This document shows, piece by piece, positions 33,150 through 44,729 of a stretch of 64,000 nt of DNA. Location of the stretch: assembly GCA_904063045.1 (NCBI GenBank), contig CAJFCJ010000002.1:3963891-4027890 (forward strand), in the 5' to 3' direction. Under the pieces are notes generated by a model. That model saw only the letters and a program-made list of their open reading frames with translations, was not told where the DNA came from and did no database searches. Position 1 is the stretch's first letter; each line of letters starts with the position of its first letter. Position numbers and translations under genes: made by a program. The DNA comes from Dimorphilus gyrociliatus (Eukaryota > Annelida > Polychaeta > Dinophilidae).

Positions 33150-36100
33150 TTATTGTGGAACAGGTTCCAGAAAGTCCATTAGTACTAATTTTTCAATATA
33201 TTCTTCGGCTGGTAGAGATTCATCGACAACTTCATCGCATGTCACCAAAGCAAAGGGGGCAGAACGAACGTCTGGAGCTGACTTTGACTTGCTTACGTTT
33301 TGCTGGGTTTGCAATTTATTCGAGGAGAATCGACAACTGTGACTGCGAACTAGGTAATCAATAAAAGGCTGAAGTTCTTGCAAAGAGGTTATTGACTTAA
33401 GTGTTAAAGCTGGCTTTCCTGGAGGTGCGCTTAAGTACTGGTTAGATGGACCAAATTTCTTGTTCATTAAAGTTGACAGTCTGTTTATGTACGGAACAAA
33501 AGCTTCAGATGAGCGCCCAGGTTGGCAGGGAACAAAACTATTCCGGTCTGATTCTTCTCCGATAAAAGCCCATTTATACATGGCGAATTGAGGCAACTTT
33601 TCAGCATTTAACGTCATGCAGAGATCAAGGAGTTTACATGTTGCTAAATATAAGCAGTACCACGCAGGACTCATTATATTCGATAAGGAACCGTTAGTAT
33701 TTATCCAGCTATCCACGCGTCCCGATAGAATTGTCGATCTGCAAATATTGACATATATATTTATACAACGTAGGAAAATAATAGTACAAGAGAAAATATG
33801 ATAAGGTTTCTCTTAAAGATAAAACAAGAAAGGAATAATAGATAAACACAAAAGTTCTTTCCTATTACTGAACAAGGTTTTAATATACATTCCTAAATCA
33901 TTCCTTAAAATAGATAGTTCGTTAAGCAAGTTAAAGCCTGTTCTTTAATTATTTATTTTCTATCCTTCAATCCATCCCCCATAGAAACTCAAATTAAATA
34001 GTTAAAGACACCGTACAGAATGTTACAGTCATATCAATACTATTTTTATATTTAGAATATACGGTTATTAATTGACAATTCGTTTTAATTAAATACCATA
34101 GTAGTTAGTTTAGTATTTGCCGTAGAAATTATCTATACATTATACAGGATATAAATAAATGAAACCAAAAGCCTTGCCATCATGCATATAAGGGGTAGAG
34201 GCTTGTTTTTTTTGGTTTTTGTTTAAAAGTATTTTACCTGCCGTTAACTTTCTTTTTTTCGCTGTTACGTTAGTGCAATATATTATAATCATATGATATA
34301 TTTTGAATCAAACATAATAAATAACTAAAGACTATCAAAATGAAGAGATGAATAGTTTACTAATAAAGCCAGCTTACCTTGAACCTTCTTCACCAATAGG
34401 TGTTAGGTCTTGTTCCATTAATAATAGAACATGTACTATCTCTGTCAGTATAATTGGCCATAGGAGTGTCATTGGTCCCGGTGACATCCTTAATAATAAA
34501 ACCCTCACGGCTAAGAATACTTGAGAATTTAAGTAAGGGGAGTGAATTCTTAAACAGTCTGTTAGTCTTTCTTGAATCTCAGGCATACTAGATTCATATT
34601 GGCCTTCTTCGCTGGAAAATATTACGAATGCCAAGCGTTTCATCAGCATAGCTTTTTGTTCCGCCTCAGCATCCTTAGATGAAAAGATTCCTAATCCTGC
34701 TGACGTACTACCTAAAGGCATTTTTGCAAGTAGTTCTGCAAAAGTTGTTCGATCATGAGTCATTAAATTATCAATAATACTATTCCATGTGGTGGCACAA
34801 GTCAAATCCATCAAGAAGAAGTTAATGTCAAGTAGTAATTCAAAAGTCTCCTTTCTCCAAGCCTTCCTTGTGTACGTGTATTCTGATATCGAAGACAAAA
34901 CCGTTAAACCAGCTCTCAAAGATGGTAAATTGTTCAAAACTCTATGCTTTAAATACGGCAAGACGTTGTGCATCATATTTTGTAAAATTGGAACGGTTTT
35001 CTCCTTTTCGTCAGAAGAGAATGATACATCTAATAAAGGTGCAATAACTTTACCAAGAACAGCTAACGCTGCCACACTATGTCGTCTTTTTTCCGATCTG
35101 GGTGCTTCATCTGTAAAGTATAAATATCGTCAAATATTGAATTGAAACTGTAATATTACACAGGAAAAACCATTCCATCACCCTTCAAGAGAGTAAAAGC
35201 CCCGTTAAGCAGTATTGAAATTATACATAGTTTTTTAAAAGAGTTATTAACGTACTGTTTATTATCTCATGATCTTGGGTTACACCTTTTAAAAATCGTA
35301 TTGAGAATTAACATAACAATAAAAGATTTGCTTACCTGGAGCATCATCCAGAAAATCTTCATCTAAATCAACCTGACGACCTGCTTTAACAACCAGATTT
35401 CTTCTTAACCAAGTTGTCTGCTCTAAGCTGCTTCCGGCAATGGTGCTGATACATTCCAGTACTTTAGAAATAGTTTCTTGTATTTCTTTTCTTTCTTTCT
35501 TTTTTTCCTCACTGGATAAAGATTGACCTATTTTCTCTACAATGTCATTCATGACTAACAAGAAAAGAAAAACTGCTGGAGGAGAAACATTTGGCATCTG
35601 CATAGCATCCTTAAATAATTGAAGGATAACCGTAAGATGTTCCACAAGACAATTTGTAGAGCATTTTCGTATGTATGCAAGGAATAATTGTAAAACAGAC
35701 ACGTCCAATTTTAATATTTTTGAAGTTGATGATAAAGAAGGAGATTTCAATATACCTTTTACAGCCGAAATTAATTCTAAGAGAGGCCATACTTTTACAG
35801 CAAATAGTATATCAACCAAATTAGTTTGATCAGCAGTGAAAATAGGAAACACTTTTCCAGGTTTCTGAGGTTTTTTCGTTGTCCAAACAATAGCGAAAGC
35901 TGACAATAGATGAGTTGGATGCTGTTTGGCTATTGGGCTTACTAATTCTAGTATTGCTGTGCGAACAATCCTTTGAGAGCAAATCTTTTCACTTTTCCAA
36001 ACTGCAGCTATAGCACAAACAACTTTATATAATATTTGCAAGAGCGATTTCCTAGCTTCCTGCAAACCAGTATGAGAAGGTTTTATAGCTGTTCGTTGTA

Positions 36101-39100
36101 ATAGTCTTATGGAGTTTTCGGTATCAGTGTCCTGTTCAATTATAATTATATGAAGTAAGGTAGTTAAACCTTCTATTTGACTTAAGACGTAGTCTGGCGG
36201 TGTATCTGTATTATTGTCAGATATAGTTTCGATATTTTTGCAAATTTGTTCAATTATACATCCAACCAAGGAAGATAATCCCTTTCCGGTGTATGGCAGT
36301 ACAAGACAAAGAGTATTTATCCATTCTCTATGCAAATGAAGTTGTTTCTGCTTGAGCGTTTGTATAAAAGCCATTCGAAATACTCTTTGCGCGACAATAT
36401 TCTTATTTCTTACATAATGTCGAGCATTCTGATTAATTCTCAGTCTTTCTTCCAATTGTTTGGTTGGAGTTATCACGTATTCAAGTCTAATTAGAACTGA
36501 TATAAAATTAAGGATACCACACTGTAATGCTCTTTCTTCTCCGAAACTATTCATGTTGATTACTCGCTGAGCCAAACCTAATTTACCCTTAAATTTTTCA
36601 TTTCTGTATATTGTAGATAATAAACAATGAATGGCTGTGCTCTGTACTTTACATTTTTGCAATAAATCTGTAATAAACTTGCAGAATCCGTCTCCCTTTT
36701 CCATTGATATGGTTGCAATTTGTTTATAAATACCAGTTAAAAATTCTACTGCTTTCACCTGAACCTGACAATTAGATATACGGTCGGAAGTGGAGATTTT
36801 ACCAACTGGTAGTTTAGCTGGATAATATGAACGAATAATATGTAAACATAAGCAAGTTAACAATTCTAAGAGGCTACAAGATTGCGGACAAATATTTTTC
36901 TCTTCATTAAATTCGAAGCCATCAATGGATCTTGCGTGAGAATCGAATAATTTTAACAGCTGCAGTGAACGCTTTGTTGTTGATTGTGTTACTTGCGAAG
37001 TTGCAAGTGCAGAAGATAGTAATTTACAATTTGCGTCAAGGATATTTTCAAGGCATTCCAAACAATGTAGAATTCTATCTGAATCATATTTTTGACAATA
37101 AAGTAGAATTTTATTAACCATTAAGTAACCATCTTCACTCTTTTCGAATACTTCGTCCTCGTCAATTTCCCTGGGTTTAGTATCTGTTAAATCATATTGC
37201 ACGGATACTACTTGAAAAACATCGTTTAAAATATCATCCAAAATATCTCTAGCCACTTGATATGATTCTCTCTTAAACAATTTTTGATCATTTTCCGAAC
37301 GTACACGTTCCTGTTCAATCAAATTTTGTCCTATACTTTTTTCAATTTCACCGTCGTCGATAGCCTCGTCGGCACTTGAATAGGATGAACCTTCTTCGCT
37401 GACATTATTATTTTTACTTTCGTCCTAGAAAAAGAGATAGTAATTTAACTAGCTGCTTAAGTGTTGCTTATTGAAAAGAAAAATGACAAATAATTAAATA
37501 CTTGAAAAGTTATTCCCTCCATTTTACAGACGTCTTTATCTAATCTTCGGGCGTTTCTTACATTTGATGGAGCAAATAGATTTTGGGTGAGATCAAGAAC
37601 GTCAAAGCTGGGAGTTTCACAATTGTCAAATGGGTTTAAACGGAGATTGACGTTAGAAGCATCAATCTTATCGTAATCGTTTGATTCGGCTGCTGGATGA
37701 TAGGTTTCGGTAAGTCGTCCAGTGTCTGTTAATGATGTCATTGCATAACAGACGTTACTTTCATTTTTTTCAGATGGCTTACTCTTCTTTATTCCGTTAG
37801 ATTTCTTAATATACTTTACTTCCCCTTTGACATGTGAAATGGCGCAAATATTGGCTTCATCGTCACTAAAATTCTTCTTATCTCCCCTCAGCTTTTGTTG
37901 AAAAGACAGAAGATTCTTTAAACAAATTCGAGCAGTATCTGGATGTAAGAGTATAAGGAGAAGGGGTTCCAAAACTCTAACCAAATCCGATCGCTGAACT
38001 GCGTGTGACAACCAGTGTAGAGCGACTTGTCTACATTCGGGAAAACTATTCCTATTCAAAGCTGACAGTACAACCACAACGCTTCTGTCAAAAGACTTTG
38101 TAAGCGTTGAAATATTCGAGAAAGATGAAGATTCCCTCAGAACATGCCACATAGCTGAGAAATTGGTATGTGCACGAACCCTTTCAATTAGATCTTCTTC
38201 AACAAGGGCTTCACCTATTTAACAATTAGAATTAGTTGATAAATTGATAAAATATCCCAACAATTAATGATTATATACCTATAACATCCTCACAAATTGA
38301 TGTTGGTGCTAATTGGTGTAATTTATCAAATAGTTCCACATTTTTTTCCAATCGGTTAGAATCTGATAGCTTTTTCCAAAGTCGTCTTGCTAAGACTTCG
38401 AAAATAAAGTTGTTTTTAAGCATATAATCTAGTTGATTTTGCTTTAATATTGGTCTCATAACAATTTGAGTGGATGATTTTGAAGCCTTTCGCCTCTTCA
38501 AAACAGATTTAACGGTTGATGATATAGATACTAATTCGAGAAATGATGAAACTCCTATATATTCAATATCTAAATTTTTTGTGGCGCAACAACAGAAGAG
38601 TAATAATTTTAACCAATTTGGGACCTCCTCGATATCTTCAACATCATCCATATCGTCTACGCACATTGGGAATGTAGAAAATTCGAGAATTAATTCGCAA
38701 CATAAACGAAACGATGCAACAACTTCTTCTGAACAGTCATGTGCCATTTTAACAACTTCCGTTTGAGAGGTCGATATTTTTAGTAGGTTTCCTATTATGT
38801 TATCAAATTTTTCAAAGTTAATTAGTCTTTTAGTAATATTTTCGAAGACTGAAACTGCCTGTTTAAAGCAATTTTCAAGCGTTTCGTTTTTCCCTAAATC
38901 GTTTGTTTGTTGTCGGGAATTTTCTTCTTCAGAATGTTCCCCGTCTGACGGTATTTGCACCATAGTAGGTAAAACTTTCATCAGTAGCTTTTTACAAAGG
39001 CCTAAGAGAATTTCCAAGGTCTCACATCGCATAGTTGTAGAATATTTAAGTGAGACAGCTAACAGGTGATTTAGAAGCGTTGGAACTTGTTTTGTTTGGA

Positions 39101-41287
39101 CAGCAACTATATTTTCAGGAGGTACTTGTTCTAATACAACGGTAATAAGTTCACACATTTCGACAAGATCACCTTTTTCGGCTGCTATGTTAGCATTTTT
39201 CGCTAGAAAGCTCCAGACGTAATCCTCTTCCAAACTGCTGAGTAGCAAATTGGACATTTTGACAATTTCATCCTTCCTTTCTATTGATTCTGTTTTACAC
39301 AAGCGCTTAATGAGGCGTATTAGATCCAAGAGTACATCTTCTATAATACTAGCTCCTATTTCTGCTTTATCCAACAGTGAAATTGTAATTTTAAATGGAT
39401 AAAGTCCCGTAACATCTTTAGCATTTCTGGCTAATTCTTTTAGGGCATCAGAAAGCATCTTCTTAGAGTTAACTTCAAAGTATTCATGAGTCAACTCAGC
39501 TGTGGAGAGTGAATCAGTTCGCTCTGTCTTCCAGTTAATGGGCACTCCATTGCCATCGGTCCCTAATAGCCAAGCATATAATCTTCTATTTAAGGACATG
39601 TCTCTTCTGAGAACAACAATTATGGCACTCTTTGCTAGCTTTCTCATATCATCTTTTATGAGATGACTACTATGTATGGGAAAAGAGAGAAGTAGAAGAT
39701 CAAGAGCGGCTCTTTGAACGAGAACAGAGAAATCTTGAATAGATTGGCAAAGAGATGACACAAAAGAATCAACATTCGTTCCTATCAAGAACAATTGGTC
39801 TTCCATACTCTTTTTCTTATCCAGTTTAGAGAGTACATAAGTCAAGGCTTGCAAACGAGTTTGAGCATTAAATAGAACGCATTCCCAGAGACACCCATAA
39901 AAGAAAATGGAATCAACAGCATCACAAAGAGAGTCCAATAATCTTGAAACTCTATCAAAGTGTTCAGATCCTTCCTCCAAACCTGGTAATAGACCGAAAA
40001 GAAGTCCCGGAATGGCTGGACGAGATAATTTGTTCAGAGGAACAAAATGAGTTTCAAATAGTTGCAAGAGAACTGGCTTAACGTTAGTAGCGGCAAATGC
40101 CAAAAGAGGAAGAAGTCCTGTTGAGTAGGTTAATAAATCGGCCGCCAAACGGGACGTTCCCATACATCGAAACATTATATCGTACGTTTCTAAGCATCTT
40201 AGATGAACTCCGGCTGGTAATGCCGGATGCAAGCATTGAGCAAGTCTTTTTCCAATAGTCACTCTCTTAGGTACAATGGGATATCGTACGTTGTTCTGTA
40301 AAACCTAGAAGTATTCATAGAAAAATCAATTACTATCAATATACATCATTGAAACAAGCAAATATATCAAATTGTATATTCAAGTATAAATAATAGTTTG
40401 TGTTTCTTATCTTATATTTTTAATCTAAAAAATAGGCGTATCAATACCTTAAATAATCCAAACAGCAAAATAACATACAATAGAAGAATTGAGTAATAGT
40501 GTTCGAAGCATTTAGAACGTTTGTAATAATTGTTTAATTATATAGAAAACTTTCTCTAATTAATAAATAATGTTAATTCCTATGATATATAACATACTGT
40601 TAAAAAAGGGTATTCAGAGGTCTTAAGCAAATGATAACTTAATAAGGTTATTAACTTAATATCACATGTTAAAATATATCAATTAGCTAGAGGATTAATA
40701 CAAAAAGAAAAACACCATAGGCAAATAAAAGAGATAGTTGAAACAAATAAAACCAAATTATAAAGAGAGAAAAAGATCAGATAATACATTTTAAATATGT
40801 TTTCTAATTCGAACATTCTCAGTACGGTATTTTTTATTTTTCTATTTTTTTATTCTGATTTATTTCAGCCTATGATTTTTATTTACTAAATATGTTTCTT
40901 ACATGATAAAATTTTATTATTTCGATTAAATGGATGGAAAAAAATTGATGAAGTAATTGATTGTATTACAAAGCGCGTTTAGATTATATCAATACTGAAG
41001 TGCATTTGATTGAACCGAAGTATATATCGATATTACATCTTAAATTTGCTTTATAAATTGCAGGGTAATTAAAACTCACCTTATTCAACTTTCCAAGAGC
41101 TGATATCATATCAGGCCAATCATTTGTAGATTCGAAGCCCTTTAGGACTTTTTCAACCTGATAAATGATCACAAATAATTGTTTAATAAAAAGTAATCAA
41201 TAATTTTAATCGTAACACCTGTGCTACATATGCCCTATATTTGGAATCGGACAGTAAGTCGCATTCTTCGGGGGATATTAAACTCAT
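33150..41287 (-). CDS. DOP1: Dopey family protein DOP1
   Basis: Seven exons, 41287-41219, 41157-41080, 40304-38279, 38214-37502, 37424-35336, 35110-34378, 33738-33150, join in phase to 2098 residues (vertebrate DOP1A/B about 2300-2470). Dopey proteins are large peripheral scaffolds that act with MON2 in Golgi-endosome traffic. The N-terminal Dopey domain is well conserved: SKYRAYVAQVEKVLKGFEST, ALGKLNK, KRLAQCLHPALPAGVHLRCL, LLPGLEEGSE and RRDMSLNRRLYAWLLGTDG. Middle exons hold a Lys/Asp/Ser-rich insert; the C-terminal leucine-rich repeats end with SSLQELQPFIDYL-like sequence. Intron 2 is 775 bp and the last intron 639 bp, both long for this window. The start MSLISPEECDLLSDS matches the family's short acidic N-terminus. 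A single DOP1 is usual for invertebrates. Confidence 0.95.
33739..34377 (-). other. Last intron of DOP1, featureless
   Basis: 639 bp, AT-rich. The flanking exons join in frame (AG plus A makes Arg). No nested feature was seen. Confidence 0.6.
40305..41079 (-). other. Intron 2 of DOP1, featureless
   Basis: 775 bp between KLNK and VLQNNVRYP. Pure intronic AT-rich sequence with no open frame of note. Confidence 0.6.
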
Positions 41288-42202
41288 CTTTCAGTAGTAT
41301 TAACGAGAACACTGTTTTAAAAAAAGGATATATTTATTTCAAAGCCATATATAACATATGCTCAAATCGAAATTAATGAACTCATTGAAAATAAATACCA
41401 AATTTTATTTTTAACTATTTAAGAATTAGGATAGTTTAATTAACTTACACTAGTCCGTGGTCGCCAAAAATATATAACTCCAATGTGACATGTCAAAAAG
41501 TATAGATACAATATTTCAAAATGATTTGACGTTTCCTGAAATAAAAAATATATTGCGGGATATCTAAATTGCAGGTTTAGTTAGTGACACTTCTATATAG
41601 AGAAACTCAGAAAATCTCTCAAACATTATACAAAAACACCTAAATAATAAACTGGTAAAATTAGTAATAACGATGTAGTACTAGACTAATCTGATTAAAT
41701 CCTTTTATTCAAAAACAAAAACAAAAACAACAACTTGTAAGATAAACTATTTTTTAAACCTTTCTTTTTCAAGTCCTGCACAAATTTGAAAAAGGAATTC
41801 TTGTTTGCAAACCTTTGCATATATTTAAAGCCTTACTATAGGAAAAATCTTAAATAGAAAAACGTACGATGATTACTCATTGAAAACTTAGATCTTTGGC
41901 CAGCTCATAGCTTGGGAAAACCAATCACGAGATTATGAGGGCAACGTTTTAAGAATCTTATTTTTAATATTTCTCCATAATATTTTTACAAATATCTAAT
42001 ATGATGTTTATAATTTTAATACATGTCAATCATTAATCCGAACAATTTGATTTTTAGCAAGGTAAAAAGAAAAAGCTATAATGAGGCACCGCGCTCCGAT
42101 GCTAATTTTGTATGCAAAATATCTCTTTTGAATACAGAATCGCCAAGCAGTAGCAGACGACATTATCACGCCGGTTTCAATTGACCTTAAATTCGTTACA
42201 TC
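41288..42202. promoter_or_regulatory. Shared upstream region of DOP1 and TIMM13
   Basis: 915 bp separate two divergent start codons. It must contain both promoters. No strong motif cluster was seen; an A/C-rich run (aaaacaaaaacaaaaacaac) lies near 41711-41734. Confidence 0.4.
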
Positions 42203-42804
42203 ATGGATTTATCTTCTCCTCACCCAATGAATAAGGCTGATGGTGCCTCAAAAGAACATATGATGGATCAGTTGAGACAACAAATTGCTGTTGCAAACGC
42301 AACAGAACTTTTACAGGTAAAAAACCAACCTAAATGAATCTTGCGTTGTTCCCATATTTCGCCGTTAAATAAATTTGGCTTTAAACTCTACTGGAAGCTT
42401 TTAACGATTTTAAAAAAGTCCTACCTTTATACAAATATTAAAAAATCATCAATATAAATATAAGGATATACCAAGCTAAATTTTTAAATCGTATAATGAT
42501 TCCACTTATATTAATCAGAATGCCATGCCTGAAGTTTCCAACAATAGCTTATTAAAAATTCTATTGTATCTAATTCTTTTCTCGAATTTTAGAAATTATC
42601 TGACAAATGCTTCAAAAAGTGCGTAACGAGCCCAGGAACATCTCTAGGAAACTCGGAACAGGTAAAATTACTTTGTCATTCAGATTATCTTTGAAACATG
42701 ACCTTTTTCAGAAATGTATTGCTATGTGCGTAGATCGTTATTTGGATTCTTGGAATGTTGTGTCTAAATCGTATGTACAAAGACTACAAAAGGAACGACA
42801 ATAG
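42203..42804 (+). CDS. TIMM13: Mitochondrial small Tim chaperone Tim13
   Basis: Three exons, 42203-42316, 42593-42661, 42712-42804, give 91 residues, the normal small-Tim length. Tim13 pairs with Tim8 as a hexameric chaperone in the mitochondrial intermembrane space that escorts hydrophobic precursors to TIM22 and SAM. The twin CX3C motif is present (CFKKC in exon 2, CIAMC in exon 3), with family context QIAVANATELLQ, SDKCFKK, GTSLGNSEQKCIAMCVDRYLDSWNVVS and RLQKERQ. That last block separates Tim13 from Tim8, 9 and 10. The 50-bp second intron is among the shortest here. Confidence 0.98.
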
Positions 42805-43078
42805 ACTAGTTTCTGCCCACTAATGTAAAAACTCGTTCGATAATAAAATATTATCAATTGGTTTTCTAACTTGTATAGAGAAATAATGTCTTTGGTTTTT
42901 GAGCATTTCGTAATTTAGGATTATAATACAGTTACATTAATTAGAGCCTCAACAGTCGATATGAAAGTTTCAAAGCATATGTTTTATTTAAATTTTTAGA
43001 AATTTAGGAGACAAAAGAAAATGTACATTTTATTGGATAGATAAAAACTAAGATAATCTTTACATCTTTTTTTTATCA
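42805..43078. other. Short convergent intergenic region, TIMM13 / CHORDC1
   Basis: 274 bp between two stop codons on opposite strands. AATAAA for TIMM13 is at about 42842-42847. Nothing else seen. Confidence 0.5.
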
Positions 43079-44504
43079 TCAAGATTCTTTCTCTTCCTCA
43101 AGAGAGATATCTTTCATTGGCAGCTCTAAAGTACTCCAAGATCCTGGCTCGGCTTTGCAGAGAGTGATTTCTACTTTCGGTCCCATTAACTTTACACTAC
43201 TCTTTGCAGGATTTATAATCTAGTATATGATACATATCAGTAAAATTTATTATTATATTGACGTAACATTACTAACCCCTTTTAGATTAAATTTCTGCTC
43301 AAATTGAGAAACTCCCTTGTCAAAGACCACCTTTACATGACAGACAACTTGATTTACTTTAATTTCAGTTTTTTCAGGTACTGTCATTTTACAGTAAACT
43401 GAAATAGTTATATTAGATCCAGTTTCAAAAAAATCATATCGACAAGCAGCTTTTTTTGCCTGGTAATAGATACAGGTAGAACAATTATTAAATTGTTGAC
43501 ATTATTAAATACACACCCCTTCTTTTTTCCAAACGTGTTTTCCTTCTTGACACCCCTTTTGACTGAGAAACTCAGAAAATTCTGTTGTTCTCTTTTTGCA
43601 ACAAGTCCAAAATTTCAGGCTGTAACAATATGTTATTATATATACTAAGTAATAATCTCAATACAAAAATAATCATTACCCTTCATGGAACATTGGAGCC
43701 CCAGGATGGAATCTGCATATCTCAGTATTACTTGATTCATCAATATAGCTCTACGTTAAAAAATAATTGAAATACATAAAGATTCTGATTTGTAAGCTGA
43801 AAGAGCTTACCTTATCACACCCGTTATTTTTACAACTTTTCGAATCTTCTTTTGACTCGCTTCCTTCACTTTTAGACTTTTCTTTCTCCCAAGAGCTTTT
43901 CAGAGATTGTGCAACTACTGCTTTCAGCACAATCAATTCCTCATCAGGTGATGGTCTTTCCATAGGAACGCGAGTTTCCTGTGGTGGTCGAGTTTGTTGT
44001 TTAACTTCTATCTTTTCCTTCGCATTTTCTGTTTTTTCTTTTTTTGGTTCTTCTGGCTTCACATTGCTATGACGGCCTTTTGCACAACCCTATGAAGTAT
44101 TTTATTCTCCTGCTTTATTTAAGATGATATAGGCATGCTTGTGAAATATACTTACAGGAAAACTCAAACAAGTAGTGAAATCTGTAGATCTTTTGCTACA
44201 ACAAGACCATCCTTTCATAGCATCATGAAATACAGGTCGGCCAGGATGAAAGATGCAACTCTCTGTTTTGAAATAAGCATTTATACTTCATAAGCATTGC
44301 TATCCGGTACATTCTAGAACATTCTCTCTCTAATATCGTTCAAAGTTTCTTTACAAACACTATGTTTTTCATGTGAAAATCAATATTAAAGTATTGTTAA
44401 CATATAATTTTTATTTAAACTTAAAATATTCTACCATCTTTATTTCTCTCAGGATCAAACTTCTTGCCACAACCCAAGTTATAACACTGTTGTTCAGTAG
44501 ACAT
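43079..44504 (-). CDS. CHORDC1: CHORD- and CS-domain cochaperone (CHORDC1 / morgana)
   Basis: Seven exons, 44504-44435, 44262-44156, 44089-43811, 43750-43680, 43619-43517, 43459-43277, 43219-43079, join in phase to 317 residues (human 332). It is an Hsp90 cochaperone linked to centrosome control and stress signalling. Two zinc-binding CHORD domains are visible: [12 protein letters not shown] to CAKGRHS (with [16 protein letters not shown]) and [12 protein letters not shown] to CQEGKHVW (with [16 protein letters not shown]). They are joined by a charged linker with RPSPDEEL. The C-terminal CS domain ([17 protein letters not shown] through [20 protein letters not shown]) follows. The start [13 protein letters not shown] fits the family. 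Intron 1 contains a perfect three-unit heat-shock element. Confidence 0.97.
44311..44325. promoter_or_regulatory. Three-unit heat-shock element in CHORDC1 intron 1
   Basis: aTTCtaGAAcaTTCt: three alternating nGAAn units at 44312-44314, 44317-44319 and 44322-44324, the canonical HSF-binding arrangement. It lies about 180 bp inside the CHORDC1 start. CHORDC1 is known in other animals to be stress-responsive, which makes the site credible. Confidence 0.6.
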
Positions 44505-44729
44505 GGCTTTCTTTCGACTTTATTAAAAGTGTGGTGCGTGGTCCGTTTTGCGATGTTGTACTATACTCCAAGAGAAATTAGTGCAATCAACATTTCCTTT
44601 GCAATACCCAGAAAGTGACAGGTAACCCGCTGTTATCACGTGATAACTACAACTTCCGTTGTGTTCAACGGCTGACTAAAAATTTGTTGTCTCCAAATTT
44701 ACGATCACGAGAATACAAAAATCGTAAAA
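44505..44729. promoter_or_regulatory. 225-bp bidirectional promoter CHORDC1 / SH3KBP1
   Basis: The whole gap between two divergent start codons. It contains the 16-bp perfect palindrome GTTATCACGTGATAAC at 44632-44647, centred on a CACGTG E-box (TCACGTGA core, the preference of USF/MITF/TFE-type bHLH-ZIP factors). The centre sits about 90 bp from the SH3KBP1 ATG and 135 bp from the CHORDC1 ATG. Confidence 0.6.
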
